Source: Saccharina japonica
Lineage: Eukaryota > Sar > Phaeophyceae > Laminariales > Laminariaceae
Assembly (NCBI GenBank): GCA_008828725.1
Contig: MEHQ01002595.1
Coordinates: 937,793-1,001,792 of the forward strand
Length of the DNA: 64,000 nt
Reading direction: 5' to 3'
The notes under the pieces were generated by a model. That model saw only the letters and a program-made list of their open reading frames with translations. It did no database searches and was not told where the DNA came from. The position numbers were made by a program, and so were the translations under genes. Each line of letters begins with the position of its first letter. Position 1 is the first letter of the stretch. Shown in pieces: positions 1 through 11,239 of this stretch.

Positions 1-382
1 ACAGGCGCAAGTCGTGCCGCACACCACAGGTTGGTACGAGAGACAATATTCACGGTACATGTGCAAGCGAGCCGTCGTCCGTCCACGCCAAGCGTTGACA
101 AGACGAAAATAACAGGTCCGACGTATGCGCATGGTCACTCTGGCCCCAAACGTATTCTTGCCGTCGACAGCGCTTGCGCTTGGTTGTGCGAAGGCACAAG
201 CGTAACCTCGTCTCGTAGGCGAGACACGAGCAACGACGAGCACGCACGGAGCCAGAGCTCCACGGCCCAATATTTGCGAGTACCATTCTGCGGATGCTCC
301 GTACTTGGTTCCTATCCGGACAAGGTTCGCACATTGGCTTAATCGAACGGCAAACATGTTTTTGCCATCAGAGCTCCCTCAC

Positions 383-456
383 CTGGCCGTTTCGACCGTG
401 CAGCTGTCGAAGCACTCCGCTAAGGCATTCCGGGCTAGCTGCAGGTACCCCGCCAC
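383..456 (-). CDS. Left paralog exon 5, helix of regulator domain
   Basis: Seventy-four bases start in phase 0 after an AAG acceptor and end in phase 2 (GCC AG) before GTGAGG. The translation contains GYLQLARNALAECFD and VETA. The matching exon of the right paralog (53411-53484) has the same length and phase and shares 16 of 24 residues by eye. The next exon should begin with one base and then encode a segment like AYLVMAF. It is not found before position 1, so it probably lies outside the window. Confidence 0.82.
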
Positions 457-3400
457 CTTCACATACACACATTATCGGCAATTGGTTTTCACTCCTCACG
501 CTATTAGCTGTTCGGCGAACCGCGGGCGCAGCAAACGGCTGCCAGGCGCAGGGAGAATAAACATAGTGTGTTCCCACTATTCTGCACCGGTCATGTTCGT
601 CGTCGGTCGCTTTAGCAAAGGCTAGACAAAGACGTTCGGCAGTCGGAGAAATACATGTGCTTTCCGCCCTCACGCCGCCCCCGATACGGGTGGTCGACCG
701 CTTTTGTCTTCCGGTACCAGCACGAAAGCACGAATACAATAGTGGAAGCGCTGTTGCTGACTCGCACCCTATCTTCCATGGTGCCAAATAAAAGTAGCCG
801 TATAATTCGTTTGTTGTCGGCAACCACTGTAGAATTATCAACGTAAACGTGCGCCTGTCACTAGGTGCCTCCGACCCGGATCCAATCACATATCCACAGC
901 TCGGCACGATATACGGTGGTTAGGGAATGGTCCAAACACAATGTGTGAACGATCCGGGCAGCAGCCCAAGCGTGGCCGGAGTACAATACAACACGTTCTC
1001 CACTGCAGTCGAGCAATTTCACATGCCGACATATTGCCATTCTTGGCAGCCCTTATAATAAGGAGGAATAAACCGGGAGCGTTTCCCAAGCGTTCGGGTT
1101 CCTACCACAAAATACTACATCGGCGGCTCGACGCTGATCGTGGCGATTCATGCGAAGCATCTCGGTGGAATATACCAGTCCTGTCTGCACTATCGACTGT
1201 TCTAACGATGCCGCATCAGCGTCCAGCCGCCAGGTGATGCCACTGCTAAAACTAGTCAGGTGGGATGAAAAACCGAGTTAAGCGTTTGCGGCATCCCAGA
1301 AAGTGAGAAATACTCTACTATTCTGGCCGGTATTGGTACATTCCGGCTAACAGGCTAGATGCCATCGATCCCCTTCCTGCAGAACCCAAACGCGATGGGT
1401 GTATGCTCTGTATATGTGCGCAAGACATGTACGTAATGGACGCCTTGCTCTAGGCAGCGTTTTCACAACGTAGGAGTAGCGAGCGTATAGAGAACAGCGG
1501 TGTCCACAACACTTCATATCGAGAACAGATAAACTTACGAAGTCGAAGGAGCAACCCTGCACGAGTGCTCCGAGGGCGATCGCACACCACATAATGCATT
1601 TGAAGGAGTCGCCTGCTATCTCGTCATACGCCCCCCCCTGGCTGTACGTTTCTCCCCCGCCCGCCGTGTGATGTCCGCCCTGCTTCCCATCCGTGAGGCT
1701 GTTTCCTTGGGCACAGTGCCTTTCTTTGCGCCGCGGTGGCATGGCGCCGAGCATGAGCTCGACGACGGCCTGCCGAACCACCCTGCGATGGACACCAGGG
1801 GGCGGCATTCTGATGTTTCAAGGTGGCCCAGTACTCAAGTACACGATGAATGGGATATCATCTACTCGTCTTGGTGCTTTATCTTGCTGATATGTTCGGC
1901 CCAGTAAAACAATTGGTCGTACTTGGAATGTTGCAATACCTTTAACGCCGGGCGCATAATATGCTGTTTCTATCATCCGTTGCCTCCCACTGTGTTTACA
2001 GCAACTGCACCCACCCCCCTCTGCCAATCATAGGGGTATGTTTGGTCGGTGAAGTCAACCTGTTTGAGGTTCGAATGATCGCTTCCCCTGAGGTGCGACG
2101 AGTGGTCATCTCAGGGTTGGTAATTACCGTACGATGCTAACCTTGCACTCGCGAGGGGAAGGATACCCAAGCACTCGAAGTAGTCGTTTAAGAAGCCGTT
2201 TTCCCGCATCCCCACTAGACCCGTCGCTGGAGACGGCTTCAGTCCACCCCTGCGGCGGATTTGTTTTGCAGCGCGGGAAGTCGGACTCTAGGTGAAATGT
2301 AATTAGCGGATTGCCCCTGAGGCTAGATATCATGGCCTCCTGGCATGGATTGACGGACACATACCATGCTTCACTGGAGTTGTAACACGTTGGAGACACA
2401 CCCGGGTCGAAGAATATCAGGTATACGTTTGGCTGGTGGAGCGCTGCGTGGGGGCTATATGCCGTAGGTTCATGAGCTGGGGAAAGGCCATGTTGAAGGG
2501 AGGTCCGCTCGACGAGGGTGGGTGTGACCAAAGTGCTTGCGAACAAGCAGCCCGGAATCGACCTACGGAGGCATCAGAAAGGGTGAGGCGGCACTCACGT
2601 TTGACATTGCCAACGTGTGGGTGTTGTGCCGCCGACACATGGCATGGCTGCACCTACGGACCGTCCAGGTACCTGTGCGGCTCAATTGTGTGGTGACTGT
2701 GGCGTGTGGCTTGAACATTGGAGCTGTTGTTAATAGTCGACAGCGCAATCATATAGCACGACAAGTCTACCGCAAAGCCCTCACTCACTGGGCTGCTTGC
2801 TAATTAATGTCGTATGGCTACTGAAGTGGGTGCTGCTGGTGTGTTACTTGTACTATTCTACAGTGCATTGCTACCGTACCAACTACGGAACCCTCCGCTA
2901 CTCCATACCTCTTGAGAGGGAAGAACCCGGAGACGTTTGGCGTGCTCTGCCCACGTGACAGCGCCACCATGCCCGCGCTCCATGTTAGCTCGGCTTCCCC
3001 TACCGGTCTTGTATCGTCAATGGAGACCCTCGGGTGTAAAGCCGCTGTTACTTTAGACCTCGCCCTGGTCGGCTGCTGCTGACGGTAATGACACTCCAGG
3101 TGGTTTAGTTCAATGCAGGTACTGTGTGCGGTGCCATGAGACAACCGTCAGCGAGGGTCAAGGACCGGCAGCAGACACACGGACGAACACGAAACCGAGA
3201 AAAATAGGCAGAGAAATGAAGGAGGCATGATCGCGGGGGGTAAGGGTTCCATGTCAAGGAAAACACGCCTGACATTGTGTCATAAGTGGCTTAGATATCC
3301 TGTAGTGGACATAAAGCACCAGTAGCGGGCATTGCTTGGGGGTACATGTACACACATGCATATCATTGGTGTTGCAAATGCTGTACACGCTGAGACGCGG

Positions 3401-6087
3401 GGTGTCAGCTGGCAGTTGTTGGAGGCCCAGCAGCCCAAGAATTTGCATGAAACCCATGCCACAATGTTCAATGTTCGTGGAAAGCAACACCCGCAGCTCT
3501 CTGGCGCTAAAGCTGCAAGCACCCGAAATAACTGCAGCTCAGGGGTCTCGGATGTTGTTTGTAGCTACGGGGTGTCGGATACTGTATGAGGCAATGGACT
3601 TGCCGCCCTAGGGACCGTAGAACACCTGTAAAAAAAGGTACGACAATTGCAGCGTCGGCTACTACACCACGCAGCGCGGGCTATAGAAGATAGGGATGTG
3701 TTCAAACTTCAACGTAAGGAGCTGAAGACCCGCGTGCCCCGGCATAGTACTACTGTAATATACTATGGGCATGCCGACAAGGCACAGCTAAGCTAAGCAA
3801 GCCTTTGAATAGTATCGTGACACAATCCTTGTTTAACCTTGAGCATTGGACTCATTTCTAAAATTGAGTGGGCAGCGTTCGCCGCTGCACACCTTGTCTC
3901 CAGCCATGTTTCTTGCAGTAGCGCCCCCCATACATTTAGCTTTGGGTTCATAACACATAATATTTTATCAGTGGGCCAATACAGGTATTTTCTGCTGCAC
4001 ATATCGCACTGGTCGTCGTTCTTGGTCGATGCATCATATGTAAACATAGATATCAAGGGCCTATCCCCTACTGTACAGCACCATTTGTACTTCCTTTTCT
4101 ATATCCGAAATGCAAGGACACGTACACCCATACGTAGTGGTTTTGAAAGCGATACAGCAGAAAAGTAGCCACACTCAGCTGTACAGAGAACGTCTCATAC
4201 CATCACGTATAGTGCAGGGTACTGTAGTCTCTCAACCAATGGCAATGTGTTGCTACAACACGTATGAGGAACAGCGAGTATATCGTTTGCGGTCCACTAG
4301 CCGGGCGATCCAGCAGTCATATCATGTTTGACGATCCTAAGCCTAACTCTCCAGTAGGCGATCCAAATTCCATAAATTTCGGCGTGATCCACTATAGTCT
4401 AGAGCATTCCGATCATCAACGTCCCATAATTGTCCCAGTGATCCACGAAACGCGGTGGTATACAGTAACACAGGACACCTGATCAGAAACAGGAAATTTG
4501 GTCCTAGGCTGGATTTCTTATTTGAGAGGGGCTGCCTTCCACACTAATTTCAAGATATCGACTCCCGAATTTCTTGGCACCCTCTAAACCTCACCCTGGC
4601 TTTCTTGTTCGCCTGACTGTTATTACAGTAGGTGTTTTGTGCTGTACTACAGTGTACTACAGTGTATATACTACAGTATGTTGCGTGGATGTAGCCAAGA
4701 CATACAGTACGTGTTTGTCGTCATCTTCACATTGGAGCTGTTTCACTCGTGAGCGACTATTCCCTCAGCGGCTTTCTAGGCGAGAAATAGTAACAGGTGC
4801 CCCGGGGGTACTCGCTTTTACTCGTTTCGCGGATGTATAGTTCAGCATTCCCACTGCTTCACGAGTACCCATTTACTGGGTTGTGTACCTGGTATGTAAC
4901 TTTGACAGCTCCCGCTCTATGCGTAAACTAAGTTGCACTTTACGCGACGGATCAAGATCAAGAAATTTACTTAGTGTGGAAATAAATAACACCAGTCGAG
5001 TATACTTTTTTTGGGTAAGTTAGCCTGTGACCACGGGAATCGACCGTGTCAAGTGTTGGATTAGTACGGACAGATGGAGGTACTGGATAGAGAGACCGGC
5101 ACGGTTTTTAATGTGAAGACAACAACAACAACAAGAACAACAAGTCGAGATTCGAAACATAAATCAGTCGCCAGCAGGGTGTCAGATCATTCGTTGGGCT
5201 ACAGTATACCCCAGGTAGGTGCCGCCAACAAACTAACTGCAGGTGGGCTCTTCTCTCCGTCTGTACACTACTGTACGTTTGCAGAAAACGGCAACGTATA
5301 ACTGCACGTACAGCAGTAGAATTTATAACATTTAAGCGGGATACGAAATAGCAGGCGGTAAGTCGCCTGGCACTATAAATTGACGCACTAACTCCCCGCG
5401 ATATGGGTAGTCAAATATTGTCGGACCAAGCGGGGAAATACTGAAACACTTCCCACTTAAGTTGTCGTCCTATCCCTGGTCTTGCCTCGCCGACAGGAGT
5501 GAGTGCACCACGACCCGTGCACCTCTGTGTGTCACGGTATGTATTCTACCGAAGTGTCAAATACACGTCAAACCCTGCAGAAAATACCTGTACTACAGGT
5601 AAGGTCACGGTCATGTCGCCTGCGCCTTTTTTTAATGCTGTAAGCTGTACTCCCGGACCAAGCATTTCTTGTAACAATCACGGATACTCGTAGCCGTTTT
5701 TACTGTTGTGCAGACGCAGATTCAGTGTATTCCGTACGATCAGTCCCGGACCAACTTGGTTTTGAGCTGTAAAACGATGTTTACGTACGTACGGTACAGT
5801 ATTTACGTACTTACAGTATGTCGAATCGTCGCGCACCTGCAGCGGGGACGAAGGCCGTCGCAGCGACTTCCGCTCTTGGCGCAGAATCTACAGCTTTTCC
5901 GAGTGGCCCGACGAGGCTGCTGCTGCTGCCTCTGCTGCTGCTGCTCCTGCTGCTCCTGCCTCTGCTGCTGCTGCTGCTCCTGCTGCTCCTGCCTTTGGTG
6001 CTGCTGGTCTTGCTGCTGCTGCTGCTGCTGCCCCTGTTGTTGGGGCTGCGGCTGCGACATGACTACATTGCCGTCTATGCCCGACAT
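383..6087 (-). CDS. Polyglutamine Zn2Cys6 transcription factor, left paralog, 3' end outside window
   Basis: I built this spliced gene by comparison with its paralog at 42640-60078. Exons on the minus strand are 6087-5837, 3121-2909, 2249-2142, 1782-1539 and 456-383, and the gene then leaves the window. Phases agree at every junction, and all junctions are GT-AG. The protein starts with a glutamine-rich stretch, followed by a zinc cluster with Cys spacing 2-6-6-2-7 split between exons 1 and 2. Exons 3-5 carry helical segments resembling the middle homology region of fungal-type regulators. Known for the family: nuclear, sequence-specific DNA-binding activators or repressors. Between the second and third Cys the sequence is AKSGSR, less basic than the paralog's AKKRLR, so DNA contacts may differ. 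All exons are open, so I see no sign of a pseudogene. The start could be further upstream, since the frame stays open to 6180. The target genes and signal are unknown. Confidence 0.82.
457..1538 (-). other. Left paralog intron 4
   Basis: An intron of 1082 bp with donor GTAAGT at 1538 and acceptor AAG before 456. The equivalent right intron is 1111 bp. I see no repeat family or coding segment in it, and the open frames here are shadows. Confidence 0.7.
1539..1782 (-). CDS. Left paralog exon 4, regulator domain core
   Basis: This 244-bp exon begins with one base completing the split codon AG|G and ends in phase 0 at TTC before GTAAGTTT. It encodes VVRQAVVELMLGAMPP, then a hydrophilic Gly-rich linker, then CIMWCAIALGALVQGCS. 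The last segment is the best-conserved hydrophobic helix of the pair (right copy: CILWCTIALGALVQGCS) and resembles the small-residue helix that opens the fungal-type middle homology region. The linker between them is poorly conserved, as expected for a loop. Confidence 0.85.
2142..2249 (-). CDS. Left paralog exon 3
   Basis: Exactly 108 bp, as in the paralog. It opens with one base after CGCCGCAG and closes with GCA AG before GTTAGC. It encodes SPATGLVGMRENGFLNDYF followed by ECLGILPLASA. The NDYF...LP pattern is typical of the segment just before the regulator helical domain in Zn2Cys6 proteins. About 24 of 35 residues match the right copy by eye. The other two frames also stay open locally. 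I chose this frame because only it is open in both paralogs and in phase with the neighbouring exons. Confidence 0.82.
2909..3121 (-). CDS. Left paralog exon 2, second half of zinc cluster
   Basis: The exon is 213 bp, phase 2 to phase 2, with acceptor CACACAG and donor AAGAG|GTATGG. Its first residues complete the cluster: after Cys4 come S-T, then Cys5, seven residues IELNHLE, then Cys6. A basic stretch HYRQQQPTRARSK follows, in the usual place of the linker that helps DNA recognition. The paralog has the same layout (216 bp). The rest is a poorly conserved hydrophilic linker. Confidence 0.85.
4462..4640. mobile_element. MITE, GGACACC family
   Basis: The left end reads CAGGACACCTGATCAGAAAC. 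The interior carries the family words GGCTGGATTTCTTATTTGAG, ACACTAATTTCAAGAT, GACTCCCGAATTTCTT and GGCTTTCTTG. The right end is eroded. Other copies are near 15431, 23400, 23756, 31279, 37990 and 48435. No coding capacity. Confidence 0.7.
5024..5144 (+). mobile_element. SINE-like repeat remnant with (CAA)n tail
   Basis: It begins CTGTGACCACGGG, ends TTTAATGTGAAGA and runs into (CAA)n. The same opening and closing words bracket the short repeats at 15746 and 32489, but the middle differs, so this looks like a third subfamily. It lies in intron 1 of the left regulator gene, antisense to it. Confidence 0.55.
5837..6087 (-). CDS. Left paralog exon 1, polyglutamine tract and first half of zinc cluster
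   Basis: Starting at ATG 6087 (MSGIDGNVVMSQ), the exon encodes a 45-residue Gln-rich stretch with Arg, Glu, His and Asp interruptions, then RRATRKSCRFCAKSGSRC and DGLRPRC. It ends in phase 2 at CGCTGCAG before GTGCGC. Four of the six zinc-ligand Cys are here, spaced 2-6-6. The right paralog ends its first exon at the same codon with the same CGCTGCAG. Gln tracts of this kind often act as activation or interaction segments, which is an inference here. The frame also reads open to an upstream ATG at 6180. Confidence 0.85.
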
Positions 6088-6579
6088 TGGAAAATCGCCA
6101 GCAAAAACAAAGAAGAGAGAGAGCGGTAGGTCAGCAGGTGTGACAGCGAAGTAGAGTTTAGTTACCCAATAAGCTCCCAACTGCCCTGCGCGGAGACTAA
6201 GGCGAAGCCGAGAATATGCGGTATGCTCCCAGTTTAGTGTTGAACGACCTCCAACTTGTCACTGCAGTACAGTGGTAACACCACGGCGTCAGCGGCACTA
6301 TCTCTACAGTAAAACATGCATATATCCACGTGCAAAAACGTGCTAAAAAAACATTATTGGAAATTTTCATAGACACGTAGGTTGAACGTCCACAAGCGAG
6401 CGAGGCGTTGAAAGATGTGGTGTGTGGAGGGCGGGGCGTTGAAAAAAATATTGGGAAACAGAGCACGTCCTACACTGCTTTCAATGTAATAATATATCAC
6501 GGATTGTGACGGGCCACATCGCTACACGTCGTCGAAAACCTAAATGCAAGCAAGATGCAAGTATAATAGTATAATAGTA

Positions 6580-6854
6580 TTACGGGAGGACCGTAATAAA
6601 CACTAGTAAATATGACCAAATAAATGTTGTTACTAAAAATACATCAAACAACAAACAAGATATACCTGGTATGATACAGTACTCGTAGTAGCACACATAT
6701 ATTGCGAGCATAGATAGGTAGGTTGTTCGTGGTATGGGGGGGGTACAATTCATTAATTTAGCGAAAGAGGGAAAATAATATGGAAACGTATACCGGTAGG
6801 TTTTTGTCTTAACCGTAGGTCCTAATTACTAGTGTTTACTATGGCTCCCCGTAA
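6580..6854. mobile_element. MITE, TTACGGGG family
   Basis: The element is 275 bp. It starts TTACGGGAGGACCGTAATAA and ends TTTACTATGGCTCCCCGTAA. Both sides are flanked by TA, which could be a target duplication. Subterminal words AGTAAATA and GGTCCTA are shared with copies near 19663, 20299, 44514, 45248 and 49622. It lies just upstream of the left regulator gene. Confidence 0.75.
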
Positions 6855-6859
6855 TAGTA

Positions 6860-8230
6860 CAGTGTCAAACATTTTCAGGGTCGTATACTCTCTATTTAGG
6901 AATCCGACCGATTCTTACGTAATGGATTTGCTTACTGAGGGCCTGGCTGTTGTGGGAGATGTGGTAATGTTTATCGAAATATATTTGCTTGCTGTACAAG
7001 ACGTGCCGTTCGAAACGAAATTTATACAAGCTGCGAGCAGTCACGAGCAAAACTACAGTAGTATCTATCTGTTGACATGGTATGAGGTACTCACCGTGAT
7101 GGGAGTCATGGTGCCAACAATCCACGAATGAATGCGGTTGACCCTGTTAAGTGACACCAGAGGTAGGGTTGCGCCGCGCTGAATAAGTTAAACGGGATAC
7201 TAAGTGCGGAACACCGACATAACAACATTTCACGTGAACCTGTAGACTGTAGAACGGCTTATTTAGGTCAATGTTGACATATGGACGTTGAGATCCATAC
7301 GTATCTATTGTCATGTGCAGTCACTACGCACTGATACGAGCATATATGAGTGTATGAGCATCTTATACTAGATATTCGGGTAAATAGAATATGCGGATAT
7401 GTTACGAGTTTGATGTACTCGTCGTGCGCTCTATTGTGCTTCCAAAGTCCAAAGTGTCTCCATGAGGAACGATACTGAGAATGTTGCTAGAACGTTATTT
7501 TAACGATGCAGAGAACATTGCAGGGAACAGTACGGACTACGGCAGAATGTAACTGTCTTGTACTCCTCTCTTCTGTCTTCTCTTCTCCTCTTCTCTTCGC
7601 TTCTTCTCCCTTTCCATGGATCTCTCAGATCAATCTTCTTTCCAATATGGCCAAATAAGCGCCTTTTCAAACCATGATGTTTCTTGAATTTTCACACGTG
7701 GTCTACACAGACACTTCGGTGCCACCTCTGCTACCTCTATCCACAGAGACAGAGCCTCGACACACGCGTCATTACTTCAGTGAGGACGTCTGTCTGTGCC
7801 GTGAAGCATGCAAAAATTAACGCAAGGTTTCAGGTTCGATCGGTCCAAATGTTTCCCTACGTATGTGCCAGGTATGCAATAATAGTCTTTCTATTTTGTG
7901 CCAGGTATCATTTCATGTGTGACGCCCATACAACCGACTCAAAAATGGAGTTTGCGTTGACGCCCACTCGTTGATTCGAGGATTTACAAATATGCGCCAG
8001 AATCTGTTCTCGATGCAGAGATAGTACTATTATGATATAAACACAACAATATTGTTCAGCCACTAGCCAACAGCGGCAAACCAAAGCACGCCACCAGGTA
8101 CTAGAAAGAGGGGGGAGACAACTACCGAGGAACGATGTAATATGCACACCGTGACATTCTTCGTTAGAATGGATATCGCATGAAAGTACGCCTGGCTGGC
8201 GATCAGGACCCACCACATTATTGAACATTT
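6860..8230. other. Stretch without a supported gene
   Basis: AT-rich sequence with a pyrimidine-rich tract of CTTCT repeats at about 7560-7612. I see no exon with conserved content and no repeat family seen elsewhere in the window. Confidence 0.5.
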
Positions 8231-8239
8231 TGTATTTAC

Positions 8240-8850
8240 TTCCACGGAATTAAATTTGGCTTCAAAGTGAGTTTTTTTACTTCCATGGAAGTAAACTTTA
8301 ACTTAGATGGCAAGCCCATGGAAGCAATTTTTTAAAAATACTTCGATGGATGTATGGTTTACTTCCTCCATGGAAGTATTTTGTACTCCCATGGAAGTAA
8401 ATTTGCTTCCATGGAAAATTCCATGGAAGTAATGATATTTTACTTCCATGTTAGCAAATTTCCGCTTAAAGAGGTCCTTTGTCCACAACTCGTGGACAAG
8501 CCTAGTGTGATTCCTCGTTGCGCGCTACACGGTTTTCAATAGCCCGTTTGTAGTCGACCCACGTTTGTGTAACCGGGATGAGCTCGCTTTGGGTGAGACG
8601 GTCTACCAAGTGGGAGCAGGAGGTGAATTCGTGGAAGCTTCTCTCGCTTCCTCGCTTCCACGTTCTACTTCAAGGAAGTAAATTGAAGTAACGTTTATTT
8701 CCTCCATGGAAGTAACAACATTTTCACGGAAATTGAATTTACTCTCATGGAAGTGAATGTTCTCCCATGGAATTTGAATGTTTACTTCCATTGAAGTAAA
8801 TTCAATCCCATGGAAGTAAACAAACCTACCATGGAAAGTTGAATGGAAAT
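8240..8850. repeat. Cluster of palindromic CCATGGAAGTAAA motifs
   Basis: At least nine CCATGGAA words occur between 8280 and 8840, most inside the longer palindrome TTACTTCCATGGAAGTAA. Spacing is irregular (about 20-90 bp), with a motif-poor island at 8460-8640. Degenerate versions (GCATGGAAGTAGG, ACTTCCATTG) continue to about 11040. I see no known element. Confidence 0.7.
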
Positions 8851-8859
8851 AAACTCAAC

Positions 8860-9760
8860 AGATAGACAATGTAGGAGATCGGCCGATCACAGTACTACAT
8901 ACTTATCTTGCTACACTGTACGCGTTTTTTCATGCACATGCTGCGTATGATAATTGTATTCCTGTGCGTATCCTGTAGATAACGACGACAAAGCGAGGAA
9001 CAATGCGAGACGCTAGCTAGAGGGAGGGGGCAGCATGATAACAAACATTTTACGCCCATATGATACCGTGGCGTTATTCGTCATAATACAACAAACTACT
9101 GTAAACAACGATTATCATTCTCATCGGAAAGACAATTCTCAATTATGGAAAACGGCTGTTAAACCCAGTTACATAGACACAGCAGGTATGCACGAGCACT
9201 TGTTATGATATGATACGTACGCCCAACGTACGATCGCTAATTCAAGCAAATTGCAATGATGTCCACAACTTCCATTGACATCCGTTACAGTAGTACGTCC
9301 ACAATTTTCCCACGCACTTTATGAGCTTCCACGAGCACGTCGAAACCCTCAACCGTCGTACCCATAACCCGAATCCCTACCAATCAATGTCTTATCCTTG
9401 GTTGATGCGCTTTGAGAAATACACAGAGCTAATTCGCTGATATTGGAAACACTCGATTGTACAGAAGTAGTTCAATATATTTAGGTATACGCTAAATGTA
9501 GTATGTGCCTTGAATGACTCTCTAGGTCGTTGTGCTTGCGAAGACTCGAAGTCGCTGATCTTCCACGTTTAGTAAAGGATTTGAAGAGCATTCCGATACC
9601 TTATTCCATGAAAGCTTGCACCCATGCAAGTAAGTGGTGAATTCTTCACTGACGAGGTGTTGGGGATACCAGGGTTTGCCAAGGGAAAGGGGGCGGTACA
9701 AGACAAGAGGAGCCTACAAAAAACGAACGTGGAATATGCTTGCCGGTAGGTTCAGAGTGA
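8860..9760. other. Stretch without a supported gene
   Basis: Unique-looking sequence with a few degenerate TTCCA words near 9270-9340. No conserved exon or repeat was recognised. Confidence 0.45.
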
Positions 9761-9944
9761 TATAGAAGAGAGACTGTTTTCCTGGACTATTAGATGGTAT
9801 TCGATTCATGTCGGGCTGGAACATGTTCGATAGATTGTGTCTGACGAATTTCGATTCGTGTCGAGCTGGAACATGCTCGATACATTGTGTCTGAGCGCAA
9901 AAAGATAAATGCATGGAAGTAGGCTTGAAGTAGGTGGTATAATT
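9761..9944 (+). repeat. Direct repeat, copy 1
   Basis: It runs from TATAGAAGAGAGACTG to GTAGGTGGTATAATT and matches 10698-10870 with few substitutions plus an 11-bp insertion (GCTTGAAGTAG). Inside it are two imperfect ~46-bp subrepeats built on GTCGGGCTGGAACATG and GTCGAGCTGGAACATG. The two copies flank 753 bp. They could be ends of a small LTR-type element, but there is no TG...CA end. Confidence 0.75.
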
Positions 9945-10109
9945 CGTGCGGGAACTTGCAAACCTTAATTTACTTGAACGGTCGTAACTTTTGATTGCGA
10001 TCGCCGATTTGAAAAATAAATACATCTCCATGACCTCCTTGATAAAACGAATAAGAGTGATGAGAAAAAAATGTATGTTATATTCAAGTACATAAGGTTC
10101 CCAAAAAAA

Positions 10110-10200
10110 ACAAAAAAACGAGCTCCGTGTGATTCGAACCCCCGATACAGGGGAAACTCATGCATATTTGACCACACAGGCACTAAAACAAGATGGAACA
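10110..10200 (-). repeat. tRNA-like B-box sequence
   Basis: On the minus strand the sequence GGGGGTTCGAATCACAC looks like a tRNA T-arm. The stem is mispaired (GGGGG against CACAC), and I find no acceptor stem or clean D-arm. At best it is a tRNA-derived relic between the two direct repeats. Confidence 0.3.
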
Positions 10201-10697
10201 ACGCGGAAACAAGCTCATCTATAGCACATACCTTCACGGGGTTGGTATGCCAAAATAAAATAAAATGTCGACCTCCGTCCCACGTTATCGCCAATATGCT
10301 TTCACCTTTTTTTTAAATATCATTTTAGACTAGAAGTGGGTTAAAAATAAACAAACAGTTTTTTTGATTTTTTTTGGCCGGGTCCTGACGGGGATTGGGG
10401 ATGATTCAGATGCCATAAAATCGTTAAGGAAGCTAGCTCTCCAAATCTGCAACTTTTTTCGGCGAGATTGCTGTAGTTGTTGAGAAATGGCCATGATTGT
10501 CCGGTGAAGTGCCTTCACGGCGACGGTCAACACTCGATTGTGAGCTTGACAGCGCGATCTCGCTTCTTTGGATAGGCTCATTCGAAAGCTCCTGCGAAGA
10601 GCGTTCCGAGATATACTTTAGAAATGCTCAATTGTTGTAGGACCCGTGTTTTGTTTTATCAAAGTACCCAAAAATCGGGTCACAAATGCCCGCACCA

Positions 10698-10870
10698 TAT
10701 AGAAGAGAGACTGTTATCCTGGACTATTAGATGGTATTCGATTCATGTCGGGCTGGAACATGTTCGATCGATTGTGTCTGACGAATTTCGATTCGTGTCG
10801 AGCTGGAACATGCTCGATACATTGTGTCTGAGCGCAAAAAGATAAATGCATGGAAGTAGGTGGTATAATT
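10698..10870 (+). repeat. Direct repeat, copy 2
   Basis: Second copy of the 9761-9944 repeat, 937 bp downstream in the same orientation. It differs at single bases such as GTTATCC for GTTTTCC and lacks the 11-bp insertion. Confidence 0.75.
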
Positions 10871-11239
10871 CATAGATCTTTACAGCAGGCCAGGACTTCC
10901 GTGCAAGTTTCCATTGATGACATCGCTACTTCGGTTTCATAAATTTAAGTTTCCACGGACGTAGTGAAAGTTTTCATGGCCACACGCGGCGGGAGCTTCC
11001 ACATAAATATGCACGCTGTCATGGAGGCTTCCATCGACCTCCACAAAAAGCAAACAAACAAATGCGTACGACAAGTACGACCGGAAAATTTACTTCGTCT
11101 TCATGATTTCCGTTATAATCGCGTAAACATTTGTGTATGAAGTTCATGAACGCACCACCGGTGGCACTCCACCTGTGGCATTTTAACATAAAGTGCCATT
11201 AAAAAGCTACGAAGAGCGCTAGCAACTGTGATGAGGGTG

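Larger units (their letters stand above)
3122..5836 (-). other. Left paralog intron 1 with transposon remnants
   Basis: The intron is 2715 bp, with donor CAG|GTGCGC at 5836 and acceptor CACACAG before 3121. It contains a GGACACC-family MITE (about 4462-4640) and a SINE-like tail (5024-5144). The rest, for example 3254-4460 and 5150-5830, has no coding segment I can support. Confidence 0.65.

Noticed and set aside
2250-2546. Minus-strand open frame upstream of left exon 3 in another frame
   Set aside because: The right paralog has a stop in that frame, and the chosen frame is the only one conserved and in phase.
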